DNA from: Bradyrhizobium sp. SK17
Lineage (GTDB): Bacteria > Pseudomonadota > Alphaproteobacteria > Rhizobiales > Xanthobacteraceae
DNA length: 64,000 bases
Direction of reading: 5' to 3'
Assembly: GCF_002831585.1 (NCBI RefSeq)
Contig: NZ_CP025113.1
Coordinates: 5,595,001 to 5,659,000 of the forward strand
The notes beneath the pieces are model-generated. The model made no database searches, had not been told where the DNA came from, and saw only the letters and a list, made by a program, of their open reading frames with translations. This document shows positions 19,866-29,575 of the stretch, piece after piece (position 1 is the stretch's first letter; each line of letters starts with the position of its first letter). Made by a program: the position numbers and the translations under genes.

Positions 19866-21146
19866 TCACTCGTACCGGAGCGCATCGACCGGATCGAGGC
19901 GCGCGGCACGCCACGACGGGTAGAGCGTCGCCAGGAAGGACAGCGTCAGCGCCATGATCAAGACGGCGAGCGTCTCGCCGAAGTCGACCTCGGCCGGCAG
20001 TTTCGAGAGGAAATACAACTCGGGCGAGAACAGCTCGGTGTTGGTCAGATATGACAGGAATTGCCGGATCGATTCGATGTTCAGGCAGATCAGCATGCCG
20101 ACCGCAAAGCCGGTCAGCGTTCCGACCACGCCGATCGAGGCGCCGGTGATCAGGAATATCCGCATGATCGAGCCTTGCGAGGCGCCCATGGTGCGCAGGA
20201 TCGCGATGTCCTGGCCCTTGTCCTTCACCAGCATGATCAGCCCCGAGACGATGTTGAGCGCCGCGACCAGCACGATCATGGTCAGGATCAGGAACATCAC
20301 ATTGCGCTCGACTTGCAGCGCGTTGAAGAAGGTCGAGTTGCGCTGTCGCCAGTCGACCAGGAAGACCGGCCGCCCGGCCGCCTCCGTCACCAGCTTGCGA
20401 TAGGTGTCGATCTTGTCCGGATTGGTGGTGAACACCTCGATCGAGGACACATCGTTGTTGCGGTTGAAATAGGCCTGCGCTTCGGCCAGCGGCATGAACA
20501 CGAAGGTCGAATCGTATTCCGACATGCCGATCTCGAACACCGCCGATATCCGGTAGGGCTTGATGCGCGGCGTGGTACCCATCGGCGTCACCGCGCCCTT
20601 CGGCGAGACCAGCGTGATCATGTCACCGGCATGCAGCGAGAGCTGATCGGCAAGACGCCGGCCGATCGCCACGCCCTGCCCCTCATCGAACCCCTCGAGC
20701 GTGCCCTGCTTGATGTTCTTGGCGATCGAGGTCAGGTTGTTGAGGTCGTCGGCCCGGATGCCGCGGATGAAGACGCCGGCGGCGTTGAACGGCGAGGATC
20801 CGAGCCCCTGCCCGTCCACGACCGGCGCCGCGAGCCGAATGCCCTGGACCTGGCTGATGCGGTCGGCGACGTCCTTCCAGTCGGTCAGCGGCGATTCCAG
20901 CGGCTGCACCAGAAGGTGCCCGTTAAGGCCGAGGATCTTGTCCAGCAGTTCCTTGCGGAAGCCGTTCATGACCGCCATCACCACGATCAGCGTGGCGACG
21001 CCGAGCATGATGCCGAGGAACGAAAAGCCGGCGATGACCGAGATGAATCCTTCCTTGCGGCGCGCGCGCAAATAGCGTCCGGACAGCAGCCATTCGAATG
21101 GCGCAAAAGGCGGGGTACGGACTGGCTCGTTCATGGTCTCATCCAT
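19866..21146 (-). CDS. lolC: Lipoprotein-releasing permease LolC/LolE family
   Basis: Membrane partner of LolD. The 426 residues have the family topology: an N-terminal membrane segment ('ISVIAGFSFLGIMLGVATLI'), a large periplasmic domain (about 60-280) and three C-terminal membrane segments with FtsX-type sequence ('AILRTMGASQGSIMRIFLIT'). The motif 'RYLRARRKEGFISVIAGFS' is typical of LolC/E. Only one permease gene is present, so it probably works as a homodimer (LolF-type). Start at 21146, or 21134 (MNEPV). Confidence 0.92.
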   Translation of the reverse strand: MDETMNEPVRTPPFAPFEWLLSGRYLRARRKEGFISVIAGFSFLGIMLGVATLIVVMAVMNGFRKELLDKILGLNGHLLVQPLESPLTDWKDVADRISQVQGIRLAAPVVDGQGLGSSPFNAAGVFIRGIRADDLNNLTSIAKNIKQGTLEGFDEGQGVAIGRRLADQLSLHAGDMITLVSPKGAVTPMGTTPRIKPYRISAVFEIGMSEYDSTFVFMPLAEAQAYFNRNNDVSSIEVFTTNPDKIDTYRKLVTEAAGRPVFLVDWRQRNSTFFNALQVERNVMFLILTMIVLVAALNIVSGLIMLVKDKGQDIAILRTMGASQGSIMRIFLITGASIGVVGTLTGFAVGMLICLNIESIRQFLSYLTNTELFSPELYFLSKLPAEVDFGETLAVLIMALTLSFLATLYPSWRAARLDPVDALRYE

Positions 21147-21217
21147 CTCTCGATAATCCCATGATTCGGGCCAAATGTGGCCGGATTACCCCGCCGACCG
21201 CGCGGCGTGAATAAACT

Positions 21218-22537
21218 TTAACCCGCGAGCTTCGCGACGACGTCGGCCGGGCTCATATTGTCGCGTGAACCGTCGCTGCGGCGCTTCACCTCGACCTTGC
21301 CCTCCGCGAGCCCCTTCGGCCCGACCAGAATCTGCCAGGGGATGCCGATCAGATCGGCCGCGGCGAACTTGGCGCCGGCACGCTGATCGGTGTCGTCGTA
21401 GAGCACGTCGACGCCCTTGGCGAGAAGATCGCGGTAAAGCTGTTCGCAGGCGCCGTCGACCGCGGCATCACCTTGCTTGAGGTTGAGGATCGCGGCGCGG
21501 AACGGCGCGACCGCCTCGGGCCATTTGATGCCGGCGTCATCGTGACAGGCCTCGATGATCGCGCCGACCAGACGCGACACGCCGACGCCGTAGGAGCCGC
21601 CATGGATCGGCACGTCGACGCCATCGGGACCGGCCACCATCGCCTTCATGACGTCGGAATATTTGGTACCGAAATAGAAGATCTGGCCGACCTCGATGCC
21701 GCGGGTGTTGAGCCGCTTCGCCTCGGGCACCTCCTGCTCGAAGCGCGCCGCCTCGTGGACGTCCTCGGTCGCAGCATAGACCGAAGTCCATTGCTTGATG
21801 ATCGGCGTGAGGTCACCGTTGTAATCGACGTCCTCGCCCGGCACCGGCAGGTCCAGCACGTCGCGGTTGATGAAGACGCCGGACTCGCCGGTCTCCGCGA
21901 GCACGATGAATTCGTGGCTGAGATCGCCGCCGATCGGCCCGGTCTCGGCCCGCATCGGGATCGCCTTCAGGCCCATCCGCGCGAAGGTGCGCAAGTAAGC
22001 CACGAACATCTTGTTGTAGGAACGCCGCGCGCCGGCCTCGTCGAGGTCGAACGAATAGGCGTCCTTCATCAGGAATTCGCGACCGCGCATCACGCCGAAG
22101 CGCGGACGCTGCTCGTCACGGAACTTCCACTGGATGTGGTAGAGGTTGAGCGGCAGGTTCTTGTAGGACTTGATGTAGGAGCGGAAGATCTCCGTGATCA
22201 TTTCCTCGTTGGTCGGTCCGTACAGCAGCTCGCGCTTGTGGCGATCGAGGATGCGCAGCATCTCCGGACCATAGGCATCATAGCGGCCGCTTTCACGCCA
22301 GAGATCGGCAAGCTGCAACGTCGGCATCAACAGTTCGAGCGCGCCGGCGCGGTCCTGCTCCTCGCGGACGATCTGCTCGATCTTCTTCAGCACCCGGAAG
22401 CCGAGCGGCAGCCAGGCATAGATGCCGGCCGCCTCCTGCCGCATCATGCCCGCACGCAGCATCAGCCGATGCGAGACGATCTCCGCCTCTTTCGGATTTT
22501 CTTTCAGGATGGGCAGGAAAAACCGCGATAATCGCAT
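21218..22537 (-). CDS. proS: Prolyl-tRNA synthetase, short alphaproteobacterial type
   Basis: Charges tRNA(Pro). The 439 residues show class II motifs: motif 1 around '[20 protein letters not shown]', motif 2 '[20 protein letters not shown]', motif 3 '[20 protein letters not shown]', then an anticodon-binding domain. The length lacks the roughly 180-residue editing insertion of the E. coli enzyme, as is usual in alphaproteobacteria. ATG at 22537; it lies upstream of the lol pair on the same strand. Confidence 0.96.
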   Translation of the reverse strand: MRLSRFFLPILKENPKEAEIVSHRLMLRAGMMRQEAAGIYAWLPLGFRVLKKIEQIVREEQDRAGALELLMPTLQLADLWRESGRYDAYGPEMLRILDRHKRELLYGPTNEEMITEIFRSYIKSYKNLPLNLYHIQWKFRDEQRPRFGVMRGREFLMKDAYSFDLDEAGARRSYNKMFVAYLRTFARMGLKAIPMRAETGPIGGDLSHEFIVLAETGESGVFINRDVLDLPVPGEDVDYNGDLTPIIKQWTSVYAATEDVHEAARFEQEVPEAKRLNTRGIEVGQIFYFGTKYSDVMKAMVAGPDGVDVPIHGGSYGVGVSRLVGAIIEACHDDAGIKWPEAVAPFRAAILNLKQGDAAVDGACEQLYRDLLAKGVDVLYDDTDQRAGAKFAAADLIGIPWQILVGPKGLAEGKVEVKRRSDGSRDNMSPADVVAKLAG

Positions 22538-22701
22538 GGCATTACTCGGGAATCAGGAAAGCGTGGGAAGAGTTGCAGTGAAACCGGATCGGCTGTGAAA
22601 ACACAAGGCCGCCTCAGGTCAAAAACCCTTCAAATCAGGCGAATTTCGGCCATTTGATCGAATTGCGTCCCACCGATGTCCCCGGCGCGCGGACACCGGC
22701 C

Positions 22702-24279
22702 TCATCTGACCTCGAAATCGTCTTCCAGTGTCACTTTCGTGAAATCGGTCACCAGGGCATCGATCTGCATGTGCCAGCGGCCGGGGACCGGCAGCGGCAC
22801 CTTCTTCACGTGCCAATAGCCGTCGGGGCCGAGCGCGGCACTGCGTTCCATCGGCTCGATGCCGCGATCCGGCAGGCTCAGCGTCAACGTCGCCTCCTTG
22901 GCTGCGAACGGGCTGGCATCACCGTTCATCAATTGCAGCACGAAGTCGTTCTGCCCGACCTTGCCCGGCGCGATCAGCACCTGGAACATCGCCGCATCGG
23001 TGTGGATGTGGACCGCGAGCGGAACGTCGGTCGACATCGCCAACACGCGCGGCGGCGGCGTAAAGCGCCACAATGCGACGAGGCCAAGGATGCCGATCAT
23101 CAGCACGAATTCGAGCGCGATCGAGCGCTGTAGCGGTCGCGTGCGATGCAAATCGCGCGCGATGGCGGGCGTGAACACCAGCCGGTTCAGCGCGGCGAGC
23201 GCCAGCAGCAGCGACACCAGCACAAGCTTGGCCAGCAGGACGTTGCCATAGCCGGTGTCGAACAGCGCGCCGAAACTCTCGAGCTGGACGACGGCGAGCG
23301 CGAGGCCCGACAGGCCGATCAACGCCACCACCGGCACCGCGAACATCGAAAAGCGCGTCAGCACCGGCAACAGCGAGTCCTTGCGCTGCCAGGCCAGCAC
23401 CGCCAGTGGCGCGAGCGCACCCATCCAGAACGCCAAGCCAACGCCATGGCTGAACAGCGCGGTGCGGGTCAACCATTGTGGCGAAGCCGTCGCGGCATGG
23501 CCGCTGACCGCAAGCGACAAGCCGACGCAGATCACTGCGACAGCGGTGCCGACAAGGGCCACGCGGAATGACGGGCTGCGCCAGGCGAGTGTCGCAATCA
23601 GCATCGCGCCGATTGCCAGCAGCAGGGCCGGAAACAGGCTGGTGCCGGCGGCACTGGCCCATGCCGCCCAGGTCAGAATCCCCGTGATTGGCAGGTTCAG
23701 CAGGTCGACACCTTGCAGGCCAAGCGAACTGACCGCACCGACCAGGCCGATCGCCAGCGACCACATGATCAGCGGTCCGCCGGCCGGCCCCTGCCCGATC
23801 CACGCGGCAAAGAACACGCCGCCGACGCCGGCGAACAGGCCCAGATAGAGCCCGAGCCGTGCCAGCCAGATCAGCGCGTGGAGTACGCCGTCGCCGGATG
23901 GCGCCGCCGAGCCGGTGACGACCCCGATCGAGAACAGCAGCGAACCCGCTACCGGATGGCCGTCCTGCGACACGACGCGATAGCTCACCACCTGCGTCCC
24001 CTGCGGCAGGTCCGACGGCAGCGTGACCATCACCGATTGATCGAGGGCGCGGAACGTGACGTCACGCGGCTTGCCGACGGCGTCGAGCAGACTGACCGCC
24101 GTCGGCGCCACCGCTTCGTTGAAGCGGAGCACCAGCATTTTCGGTGCTTCCGCCAGCACGCTGCCGTCCGCCGGCTCGGCGCCGATCAGGACGGCATGGG
24201 CATGAGCCGAGGTCGCAAGGCACAGCGCCAGCAGCAACGCGACGAGACTTGCTCTGACAAGACTTGCGACCAGCCGCAC
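22702..24279 (-). CDS. CopC-CopD fusion, periplasmic copper-binding plus membrane copper-transport protein
   Basis: About 525 residues from a GTG at 24279, just after the DUF1775 stop; open frame to 24333 runs back over that gene. A signal peptide is followed by a CopC domain (about 26-125) starting 'HAHAVLIGAEPADGSVL', whose N-terminal His and the later 'SQDGHPVAG' His are the family copper ligands. A CopD membrane domain of about eight helices follows ('LIWLARLGLYLGLFAGVGGV'), then a C-terminal periplasmic tail. It ends the copper cluster. The exact start is uncertain. Confidence 0.88.
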   Translation of the reverse strand: MRLVASLVRASLVALLLALCLATSAHAHAVLIGAEPADGSVLAEAPKMLVLRFNEAVAPTAVSLLDAVGKPRDVTFRALDQSVMVTLPSDLPQGTQVVSYRVVSQDGHPVAGSLLFSIGVVTGSAAPSGDGVLHALIWLARLGLYLGLFAGVGGVFFAAWIGQGPAGGPLIMWSLAIGLVGAVSSLGLQGVDLLNLPITGILTWAAWASAAGTSLFPALLLAIGAMLIATLAWRSPSFRVALVGTAVAVICVGLSLAVSGHAATASPQWLTRTALFSHGVGLAFWMGALAPLAVLAWQRKDSLLPVLTRFSMFAVPVVALIGLSGLALAVVQLESFGALFDTGYGNVLLAKLVLVSLLLALAALNRLVFTPAIARDLHRTRPLQRSIALEFVLMIGILGLVALWRFTPPPRVLAMSTDVPLAVHIHTDAAMFQVLIAPGKVGQNDFVLQLMNGDASPFAAKEATLTLSLPDRGIEPMERSAALGPDGYWHVKKVPLPVPGRWHMQIDALVTDFTKVTLEDDFEVR

Positions 24280-24283
24280 GGCT

Positions 24284-24811
24284 TCAGGACTTCGGCAGCA
24301 GCTTGACACCGGGCGCCGGCGTCTTGCTGCCATGGTCGTGGCCGCCGCCCTGCCCGTCGGCCGGAATATCGATCCAGCGGCTCACGCCCTGTTCGCATTC
24401 CTGCACCACGGGAAAATACAGCACGGTGTTCGGCTTCAGCGTATCGGTGAAGAACGTCTGCATCACGAACTCATCGTAGTTCTGGTCCGAGAGCTTGCCG
24501 CCGCTCCAGGCCACTTCCTTCACGCCCTCGGAGAGCTTGGCACCGTGATAGTCGTACTGCGTGGCGTATTTGCCGGTGACGGTATCGAGCGTCCAGCCCG
24601 GCTTCGGCATCGGCTTCACCCCGATCACGCCCTCCGGAATCTGCACGCGAAGCTTGACCGTCGCCGATCCTGCGCAGCCATGCGGCACGGCGAACACCGC
24701 CTTGTAGTACGAGCCGACCGTCGCCTGCTTTGCCTCGAGCGTGACATGGGCGATCGCCGGCTGCGCTGCGAACAGCGCGGCCGTGACAATGAGGAGCGTC
24801 GATGACCGCAT
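24284..24811 (-). CDS. YcnI-like DUF1775 copper-binding protein
   Basis: 175 residues: signal peptide ending 'QPAIA', then mature 'HVTLEAKQATVGSYYKAVFA'. His22 at the mature N-terminus, Glu26 and the Trp in 'SRWIDIP' match the mono-histidine copper site described for YcnI. 'PHGCAGSATVKLRVQIPEGV' is the conserved core. A Gly/His stretch (GQGGGHDHG) near the C-terminus may add metal affinity. It sits between the PCuAC and CopC-CopD genes on the same strand, the common arrangement for this family. Confidence 0.9.
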   Translation of the reverse strand: MRSSTLLIVTAALFAAQPAIAHVTLEAKQATVGSYYKAVFAVPHGCAGSATVKLRVQIPEGVIGVKPMPKPGWTLDTVTGKYATQYDYHGAKLSEGVKEVAWSGGKLSDQNYDEFVMQTFFTDTLKPNTVLYFPVVQECEQGVSRWIDIPADGQGGGHDHGSKTPAPGVKLLPKS

Positions 24812-24818
24812 GGCCGCC

Positions 24819-25340
24819 TCACATCTTCTTCATGTCCATGTGACCGGAATGGTCGCCATGGCCGGAATGATCGCCACCCGGCGCCTGCGCGCCGACCGCC
24901 TGCACATCGAGCGAAACCGAGACCTTACCGGCCTTCTCGAACTCCAGCGTCACCGGCACCTTGTCGCCCTGCTTCAGCGGGTTCTTCAGGTCGAACATCA
25001 TCAGATGATAGCCGCCAGGTGCGAGCTTCACGGTCTTGCCGGGCTCAATGGTCAGGCCCTTGTCGAGCGCGCGCATCTTCATCACGCCATTGTCCATCGA
25101 CATCTCGTGGACCTCGACCTTGCCGGCGACATCGGCGGAGCCTGACACCAGCCGATCCGGTGTCGTGCCCTTGTTCTCGATCGTCAGATAGCCGCCGCCG
25201 ATCTTGGCACCGTTCGGCGTGGCGCGCGTCCAGGCCTGCGTGATCACGAGGTCACCGGCCTTGACGTCCTCGGCACGCGCGGAGGTGGACATGACAGCGG
25301 CCAGCGCTGCGAAAGCAAGGATACGGGAGAGCGTCTTCAT
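24819..25340 (-). CDS. Periplasmic PCuAC copper chaperone
   Basis: Delivers Cu(I) in the periplasm, in other bacteria to the CuA site of cytochrome oxidase. 173 residues with a signal peptide (cleaved after 'SARA'). The copper motif is complete: His78 and Met80 in 'VEVHEMSMDNGVMKMR', Met89, then His112-x-Met114 in 'PGGYHLMMFDL'. The C-terminal tail is His/Met-rich ('GDHSGHGDHSGHMDMKKM'), a further copper-binding extension. Start at 25340; 7 bp upstream of the DUF1775 gene. Confidence 0.92.
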   Translation of the reverse strand: MKTLSRILAFAALAAVMSTSARAEDVKAGDLVITQAWTRATPNGAKIGGGYLTIENKGTTPDRLVSGSADVAGKVEVHEMSMDNGVMKMRALDKGLTIEPGKTVKLAPGGYHLMMFDLKNPLKQGDKVPVTLEFEKAGKVSVSLDVQAVGAQAPGGDHSGHGDHSGHMDMKKM

Positions 25341-25374
25341 GGCGACGGGGTCCTTTCAGGTTGAAGTCGTCGTG

Positions 25375-25872
25375 TCATCGGATTGCTGCGGCCTGGGCTT
25401 CAGACCATTTGTTCAGATCGGCCATTTCGGCCGACCCTTCGATCGTCGTGATGGTCCCATCACGGGCAATCAGCATGGTTCGCGGGATATCGCCTTGCCA
25501 GGCCGGATCGATCTCGAAGCGCAACCGCTCGGCGAAGCCGTCGCCGAACATCCAGTTCTCGGCTGATGCCAGCCCTGCACTAGCCAGCATCGATCGGGTC
25601 GCCTCCGGCAGGTTCGGCACCAGATCGGCGCTGATCGTCACGACGTCGATCCCGGGATGATCCTTCATGAACTGGCCAAGCTGCGGCAGCTCGACCTTGC
25701 AGGGTCCGCAGGTGACGCCCCAGAAATGCACCAGGGTCGGATGCCCGGCATGCGCATGCAGCAGCTTCTGCCAGCTGCCGCGTTCGAACGGCTTGGGTGC
25801 GCCCGCGTCCACCGCCAGCCCGGGCGACAGCGTTGCGAGCAGGATCAGGGTCGCGAGGAAGCGGCGCTTCAT
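25375..25872 (-). CDS. TlpA-like periplasmic thiol-disulfide protein
   Basis: 165 residues starting MKRRFLATLILLATLSPGLA, a signal peptide or anchor. The thioredoxin-fold active site is 'FWGVTCGPCKVELPQL' with Cys55 and Cys58. The distal 'IPRTMLIARDGTITTIEG' has the cis-Pro. It likely reduces cysteines of a copper protein or apo-site in this cluster, as TlpA and Sco proteins do for oxidase copper centres; that role is inferred from context. The ATG at 25872 overlaps the upstream stop (ATGA), so it is translationally coupled. Confidence 0.85.
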   Translation of the reverse strand: MKRRFLATLILLATLSPGLAVDAGAPKPFERGSWQKLLHAHAGHPTLVHFWGVTCGPCKVELPQLGQFMKDHPGIDVVTISADLVPNLPEATRSMLASAGLASAENWMFGDGFAERLRFEIDPAWQGDIPRTMLIARDGTITTIEGSAEMADLNKWSEAQAAAIR

Positions 25873-27095
25873 GGTTCGCCCTCGATCGCTTGAAAATGAT
25901 AGCCGTCCGCCTTCGTCATCCACGACAAATAGGTCTGCCGGCCATCGGTCACGAGCAGCGGATGATCGGAACTGTCGCTGGTGTCAGCAATGACGGCGGG
26001 TTTCGACCAGCTCGCTCCGTCGTCGTGCGACATCATCAGATTGATCGAGGTCTTCTGGCCGTCGAACTCCTTCCACGCCATCACCAGCCCCTGCGGGCCT
26101 GCGATGATCTGCGGCCGCGACGGGCTCCGGTTCGGTTGCCCGATCGGAAGCGGATCGGAGAAGGTTTTGCCGCCATCGCGCGACCGCGCGTAGAACAATC
26201 CCTTGCGCGCCTTGCCGTTGGTGTACCAGGTCACATGATAGGTGCCTTCACGCGAAATGGTCAGGCTGGGACCATGATGCGGACAGGCCGCGATCTGCCA
26301 GTCGTCGCGGCTCACCCGATGCAGTTCGCCGGGCGTGGCCAGATCGGTGAACGTCACGATCGCATGGTCGCGCACACCGCCTTCGAAGATATTTCGAAAC
26401 ACCACCACCGGACGGCCTGCGCCATCGAACGCCAGGGCGAGACGGCAGCACTCGCAGGTATTGTCGGCCGCCAGCCGCGCGTCGGAATAGGTCGCGCCAT
26501 CGTCCTTCGACGACGCGAAGAACAATCCGGCACCGTCATACTTCTCGCCCCGCTGTTGCGCCGGCACACGGTTGCGCTTGTCGAGCCAGACCGCGAACAC
26601 CGTGCCGGCGGGATCGAAGCCGATCGCCTCGAAGCGCTGGCTCTCATTGTTTGCGGTGATCGGCTTCGGCGGATCGAAAGTTCGCCCGCCATCGGTCGAG
26701 CGCGAGGTCAGCACCTGGCCGTTGAAGGCCTGATCGCGAAAGATCGAGAACGCCAGCGCGATGTCTCCCCTGGCGTCGATCGCAAGCTTCGGGCGCGCAT
26801 CCGGGCCCCAATCCAAATTGAGCCGGTCCCGCGTCACCTGCGCCGGCGCGGAAAAGCTCCTGCCCTGATCCTTCGAGCTGGCGACGGAAATCTGACCTCC
26901 GGCCATCCAGGCCAGCCACAGCGTCCCGTCCGGCGCGAACGCCGGAGTGACCTTGCTCGCGCAACGCAGTCCGGTTTCCTCGCACGCCGCTTCCGAGGCG
27001 TGCTGGTGACTCATCTGCGCCCTGGCCGGATCGGGCGAGATCCCGAGCAGCAGCATCGCCAGCGCGATCCGAACGGCAGGTTTGCGAGACGTCAT
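25869..27095 (-). CDS. Secreted Asp-box (BNR) beta-propeller protein with Cys-rich motifs
   Basis: 408 residues from the ATG at 27095, preceded by GAGGGG at ideal spacing; another ATG at 27110 overlaps the receptor stop. A signal peptide ends near 'PARA'. Five Asp-box repeats are visible (SKDQGRSF, STDGGRTF, SKDDGATY, SRDGGKTF, SHDDGASW), the sialidase-type six-bladed propeller signature. The sialidase Arg triad was not identified. Cys/His motifs (MSHQHASEAACEETGLRC; CECC at 214-217; AACPHHG) suggest metal or disulfide chemistry, and its place in a copper operon favours a copper-related role over glycosidase activity. Confidence 0.75.
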   Translation of the reverse strand: MTSRKPAVRIALAMLLLGISPDPARAQMSHQHASEAACEETGLRCASKVTPAFAPDGTLWLAWMAGGQISVASSKDQGRSFSAPAQVTRDRLNLDWGPDARPKLAIDARGDIALAFSIFRDQAFNGQVLTSRSTDGGRTFDPPKPITANNESQRFEAIGFDPAGTVFAVWLDKRNRVPAQQRGEKYDGAGLFFASSKDDGATYSDARLAADNTCECCRLALAFDGAGRPVVVFRNIFEGGVRDHAIVTFTDLATPGELHRVSRDDWQIAACPHHGPSLTISREGTYHVTWYTNGKARKGLFYARSRDGGKTFSDPLPIGQPNRSPSRPQIIAGPQGLVMAWKEFDGQKTSINLMMSHDDGASWSKPAVIADTSDSSDHPLLVTDGRQTYLSWMTKADGYHFQAIEGEP

Positions 27096-27106
27096 CGATG
27101 CGCCCC

Positions 27107-29491
27107 TCATTTGAACGCGATCTTCATGCCCGCGACAAACGCCCGCGGCGATCCGGCATAGATCGAGCCGGTGGTGTTCGCCAGTATGCTCGCGGGATTT
27201 TGAACGCCCGCCGCCGTCACCGAGTTGGCGATATTGTTCGCGGAGGCGATGTAGGTTCGGTCGAACACATTCCGCACCTCGAGATACAGATTCAGCGACT
27301 TGAAATAGTCGGAGATCAGACCTGTCGTGTAGTGAACGTTGAGATTGACCAGTTCGTAACCCGGCGCCCGCAGCAGATTGGCGTTGTCCATGTAGAAGCC
27401 ATCCTTCCACTGGACTTCGACGAACCCGCCGAGTCCCTGGAACGGCCCGGACATTTGGTCGTAGCCCAAACGCGTCGTCAGCTCATTTGGCGAAATGCCG
27501 GGAATCTTGTTGCCGACCCGATTGAATGTGAAGCCGCTGATGCTTTCCGTGTAGTCGGTATATACCTCGTCCAGATAGGTGTAGGCCGCCGTGAACTGCC
27601 ATCCCTGATAAAAGGCCCATTGGGCGGCAAGTTCGACGCCGCGATGCTCCGAGCGCGGTGCATTGAAGGTGTATGTAACGCCCGCCACCGGCGTCGCCTG
27701 AGAAACAAGCTCATTGTTGAAGAACTCGTAGAAGGCGGTGGCGCTGACCTTCACGCTCTTGTTGGGGGACCAGTCCGCGCCGAGGTCGTAGCCGAGGTTG
27801 GTCTGGGTCTTGAGCGACGTGTTGTTGCCCGATAACCCACTCGGCAGAACGAACAGATTGCTGACTTGCGGCGTACCGTAGCCGGTCGCCACGCGAGCGC
27901 GTAGCTGCCATTCATTGTCCGGCTTGTAGATCAGCGCGAACTCCGGCGCGGTATTGGTGAACACAGGCGCCGCTTTCGTCACGGTGGCTCCCACGATTGC
28001 GGGATTGTTGATGACCGGATAGGACAGCGCGGTGTTGACACCGTTCAGCGTGGTCGTTTCCCAGCCGATCCCGGCGATCGCCGTCACCGTCGGAATCAGC
28101 TTGATCTCTTCCCGCGCCCGGACGCCATAATTGGTTGTCGATTGATACAGGCTGCTCTGTGGCAGTCCGAGTGTCGCATTGCCCGCAGGCGAAACGTTCC
28201 AGGTCGTGCCGGTCGTCGTGAGGGTGTTGTACCAACCGCCGACCATCGTGGTCGAATCCATCCCAAGCAATTCGCCGCGCTTGGTCAAATCGCTCATGAA
28301 ATTGTACGAAGGATAGTCACCCAGCGCGCTGGTCGATCCCGTCGGCTGATTGATGTTCCTGTCGTCGAACACGAACTGGTTGCGCCACGTCGTCGTGTTG
28401 TCGAAATCGTGCTCCCAGCGGCCGCCAACGATCGTCCGGCGGTCATCGCGGCCGAGGCCGGCTTGCACCGCAGTCTCGGTGGATTTGGTTCCGTTGAAGC
28501 CGTTGTTGAACAGGGAGACGGTTCCGCAGCCAGGTGCCGCCGTGGCGCCGGTCGCGCAGCCCTGCTGGAACGGGTTCTGGTAGAACTGGTTGAGCGACGA
28601 GCGGATCGGCAGGCGCGCCGTCAGATCGTTGTTGATCAGCTTGAACGTGAAACGGTCGTCCGGCGTCGCCTGCAAGGTGCCGAGGAAGTTGACAGTCTGG
28701 GTATTGAACCAGCTGTTGCCGATATAGCCATCGCCGCGCGCGTCGCTGGCGAACAGCGAGCCCTCGAAATTGCCGACCTTCTTGCCGGCGGCCAGATAAT
28801 TGTTGAGATAGCCGAAGCTGCCGCCGTCGACGCCGTATTCGACGCCGTCGATGGTCCCGCCCGGCCGGGTCCGGAAGTTCAAGGCGCCGCCGGTCGCGTA
28901 ATTGCCATACAGCGCCGACGATGGCCCGCGGACCACGTCGATCGCGCCATAGGCATGCGGATCGATCAGGTCGCTGCGCGACAGGCCGTCGGGCTGGGTG
29001 ACCGGGAACCCGTCGTCGAAGATGACGAGGTTGCGGATGCCGAAGCCGTTGCGGGCGTTCGAGCCGCGGATCGAGATCCCGAAGTCACGCGGGCCGTTGC
29101 CCTGCTTGATCGAGATGCCCGGGCTGTCGCGCAGCACGTCGGCGACCGAAAACGACGGTCGGTTGTCGAACTGGCTGCGGTCGATGGTGGTCTGGGTCTG
29201 GCCGGCTGGCGCCCGGTTCAAACCATCCCGCGCCGCCCCGGCCGTTTCCCCCGGCTTGGCGCCGCCGGCCGCAGCCACCGCGGGCGCGGCTCGCGGCTTG
29301 GGCGGCCGCCGGACCGATGCGGTACGCGCGTGCGGCCCGGCCGCGACGCGCTTGGCACGCGCCGCCGGCTGCGGTGCCTCGACCGTGACTGACGGCAGCG
29401 CGGTCTGGGCCTTTGCCCAACAATTAATCGTGGAAAGGGCCGCGCCCAGCATCAGCGCGCTTGCCCCACCCCGTGGGTGAAACCGAAACAT
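27107..29491 (-). CDS. TonB-dependent outer-membrane receptor of the copper cluster
   Basis: 794 residues. The N-terminus has a signal sequence ('GGASALMLGAALSTINCWAKAQ'), a possible TonB box around LPSVTVEAP, then an Ala/Pro/Arg-rich linker. The plug domain (about 105-225) includes 'VADVLRDSPGISIKQGNGPR', 'FGISIRGSNARNGFGIRNLV' and 'AIDVVRGPSSALYGNYATGG'; the rest is a 22-strand barrel ending '...FVAGMKIAFK'. The substrate is unknown; the run of copper-handling genes directly downstream suggests copper or a copper chelate. Its stop is 12 nt before the propeller start, so the genes are one transcript. Confidence 0.9.
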   Translation of the reverse strand: MFRFHPRGGASALMLGAALSTINCWAKAQTALPSVTVEAPQPAARAKRVAAGPHARTASVRRPPKPRAAPAVAAAGGAKPGETAGAARDGLNRAPAGQTQTTIDRSQFDNRPSFSVADVLRDSPGISIKQGNGPRDFGISIRGSNARNGFGIRNLVIFDDGFPVTQPDGLSRSDLIDPHAYGAIDVVRGPSSALYGNYATGGALNFRTRPGGTIDGVEYGVDGGSFGYLNNYLAAGKKVGNFEGSLFASDARGDGYIGNSWFNTQTVNFLGTLQATPDDRFTFKLINNDLTARLPIRSSLNQFYQNPFQQGCATGATAAPGCGTVSLFNNGFNGTKSTETAVQAGLGRDDRRTIVGGRWEHDFDNTTTWRNQFVFDDRNINQPTGSTSALGDYPSYNFMSDLTKRGELLGMDSTTMVGGWYNTLTTTGTTWNVSPAGNATLGLPQSSLYQSTTNYGVRAREEIKLIPTVTAIAGIGWETTTLNGVNTALSYPVINNPAIVGATVTKAAPVFTNTAPEFALIYKPDNEWQLRARVATGYGTPQVSNLFVLPSGLSGNNTSLKTQTNLGYDLGADWSPNKSVKVSATAFYEFFNNELVSQATPVAGVTYTFNAPRSEHRGVELAAQWAFYQGWQFTAAYTYLDEVYTDYTESISGFTFNRVGNKIPGISPNELTTRLGYDQMSGPFQGLGGFVEVQWKDGFYMDNANLLRAPGYELVNLNVHYTTGLISDYFKSLNLYLEVRNVFDRTYIASANNIANSVTAAGVQNPASILANTTGSIYAGSPRAFVAGMKIAFK

Positions 29492-29575
29492 GGAAGAATC
29501 CTGACACCGGCCCCTTCGGCCGGCCTGCTCAAGGGCACTCGCCGGCGCGAGACACGCACCGGCAGCGGCTACTCG

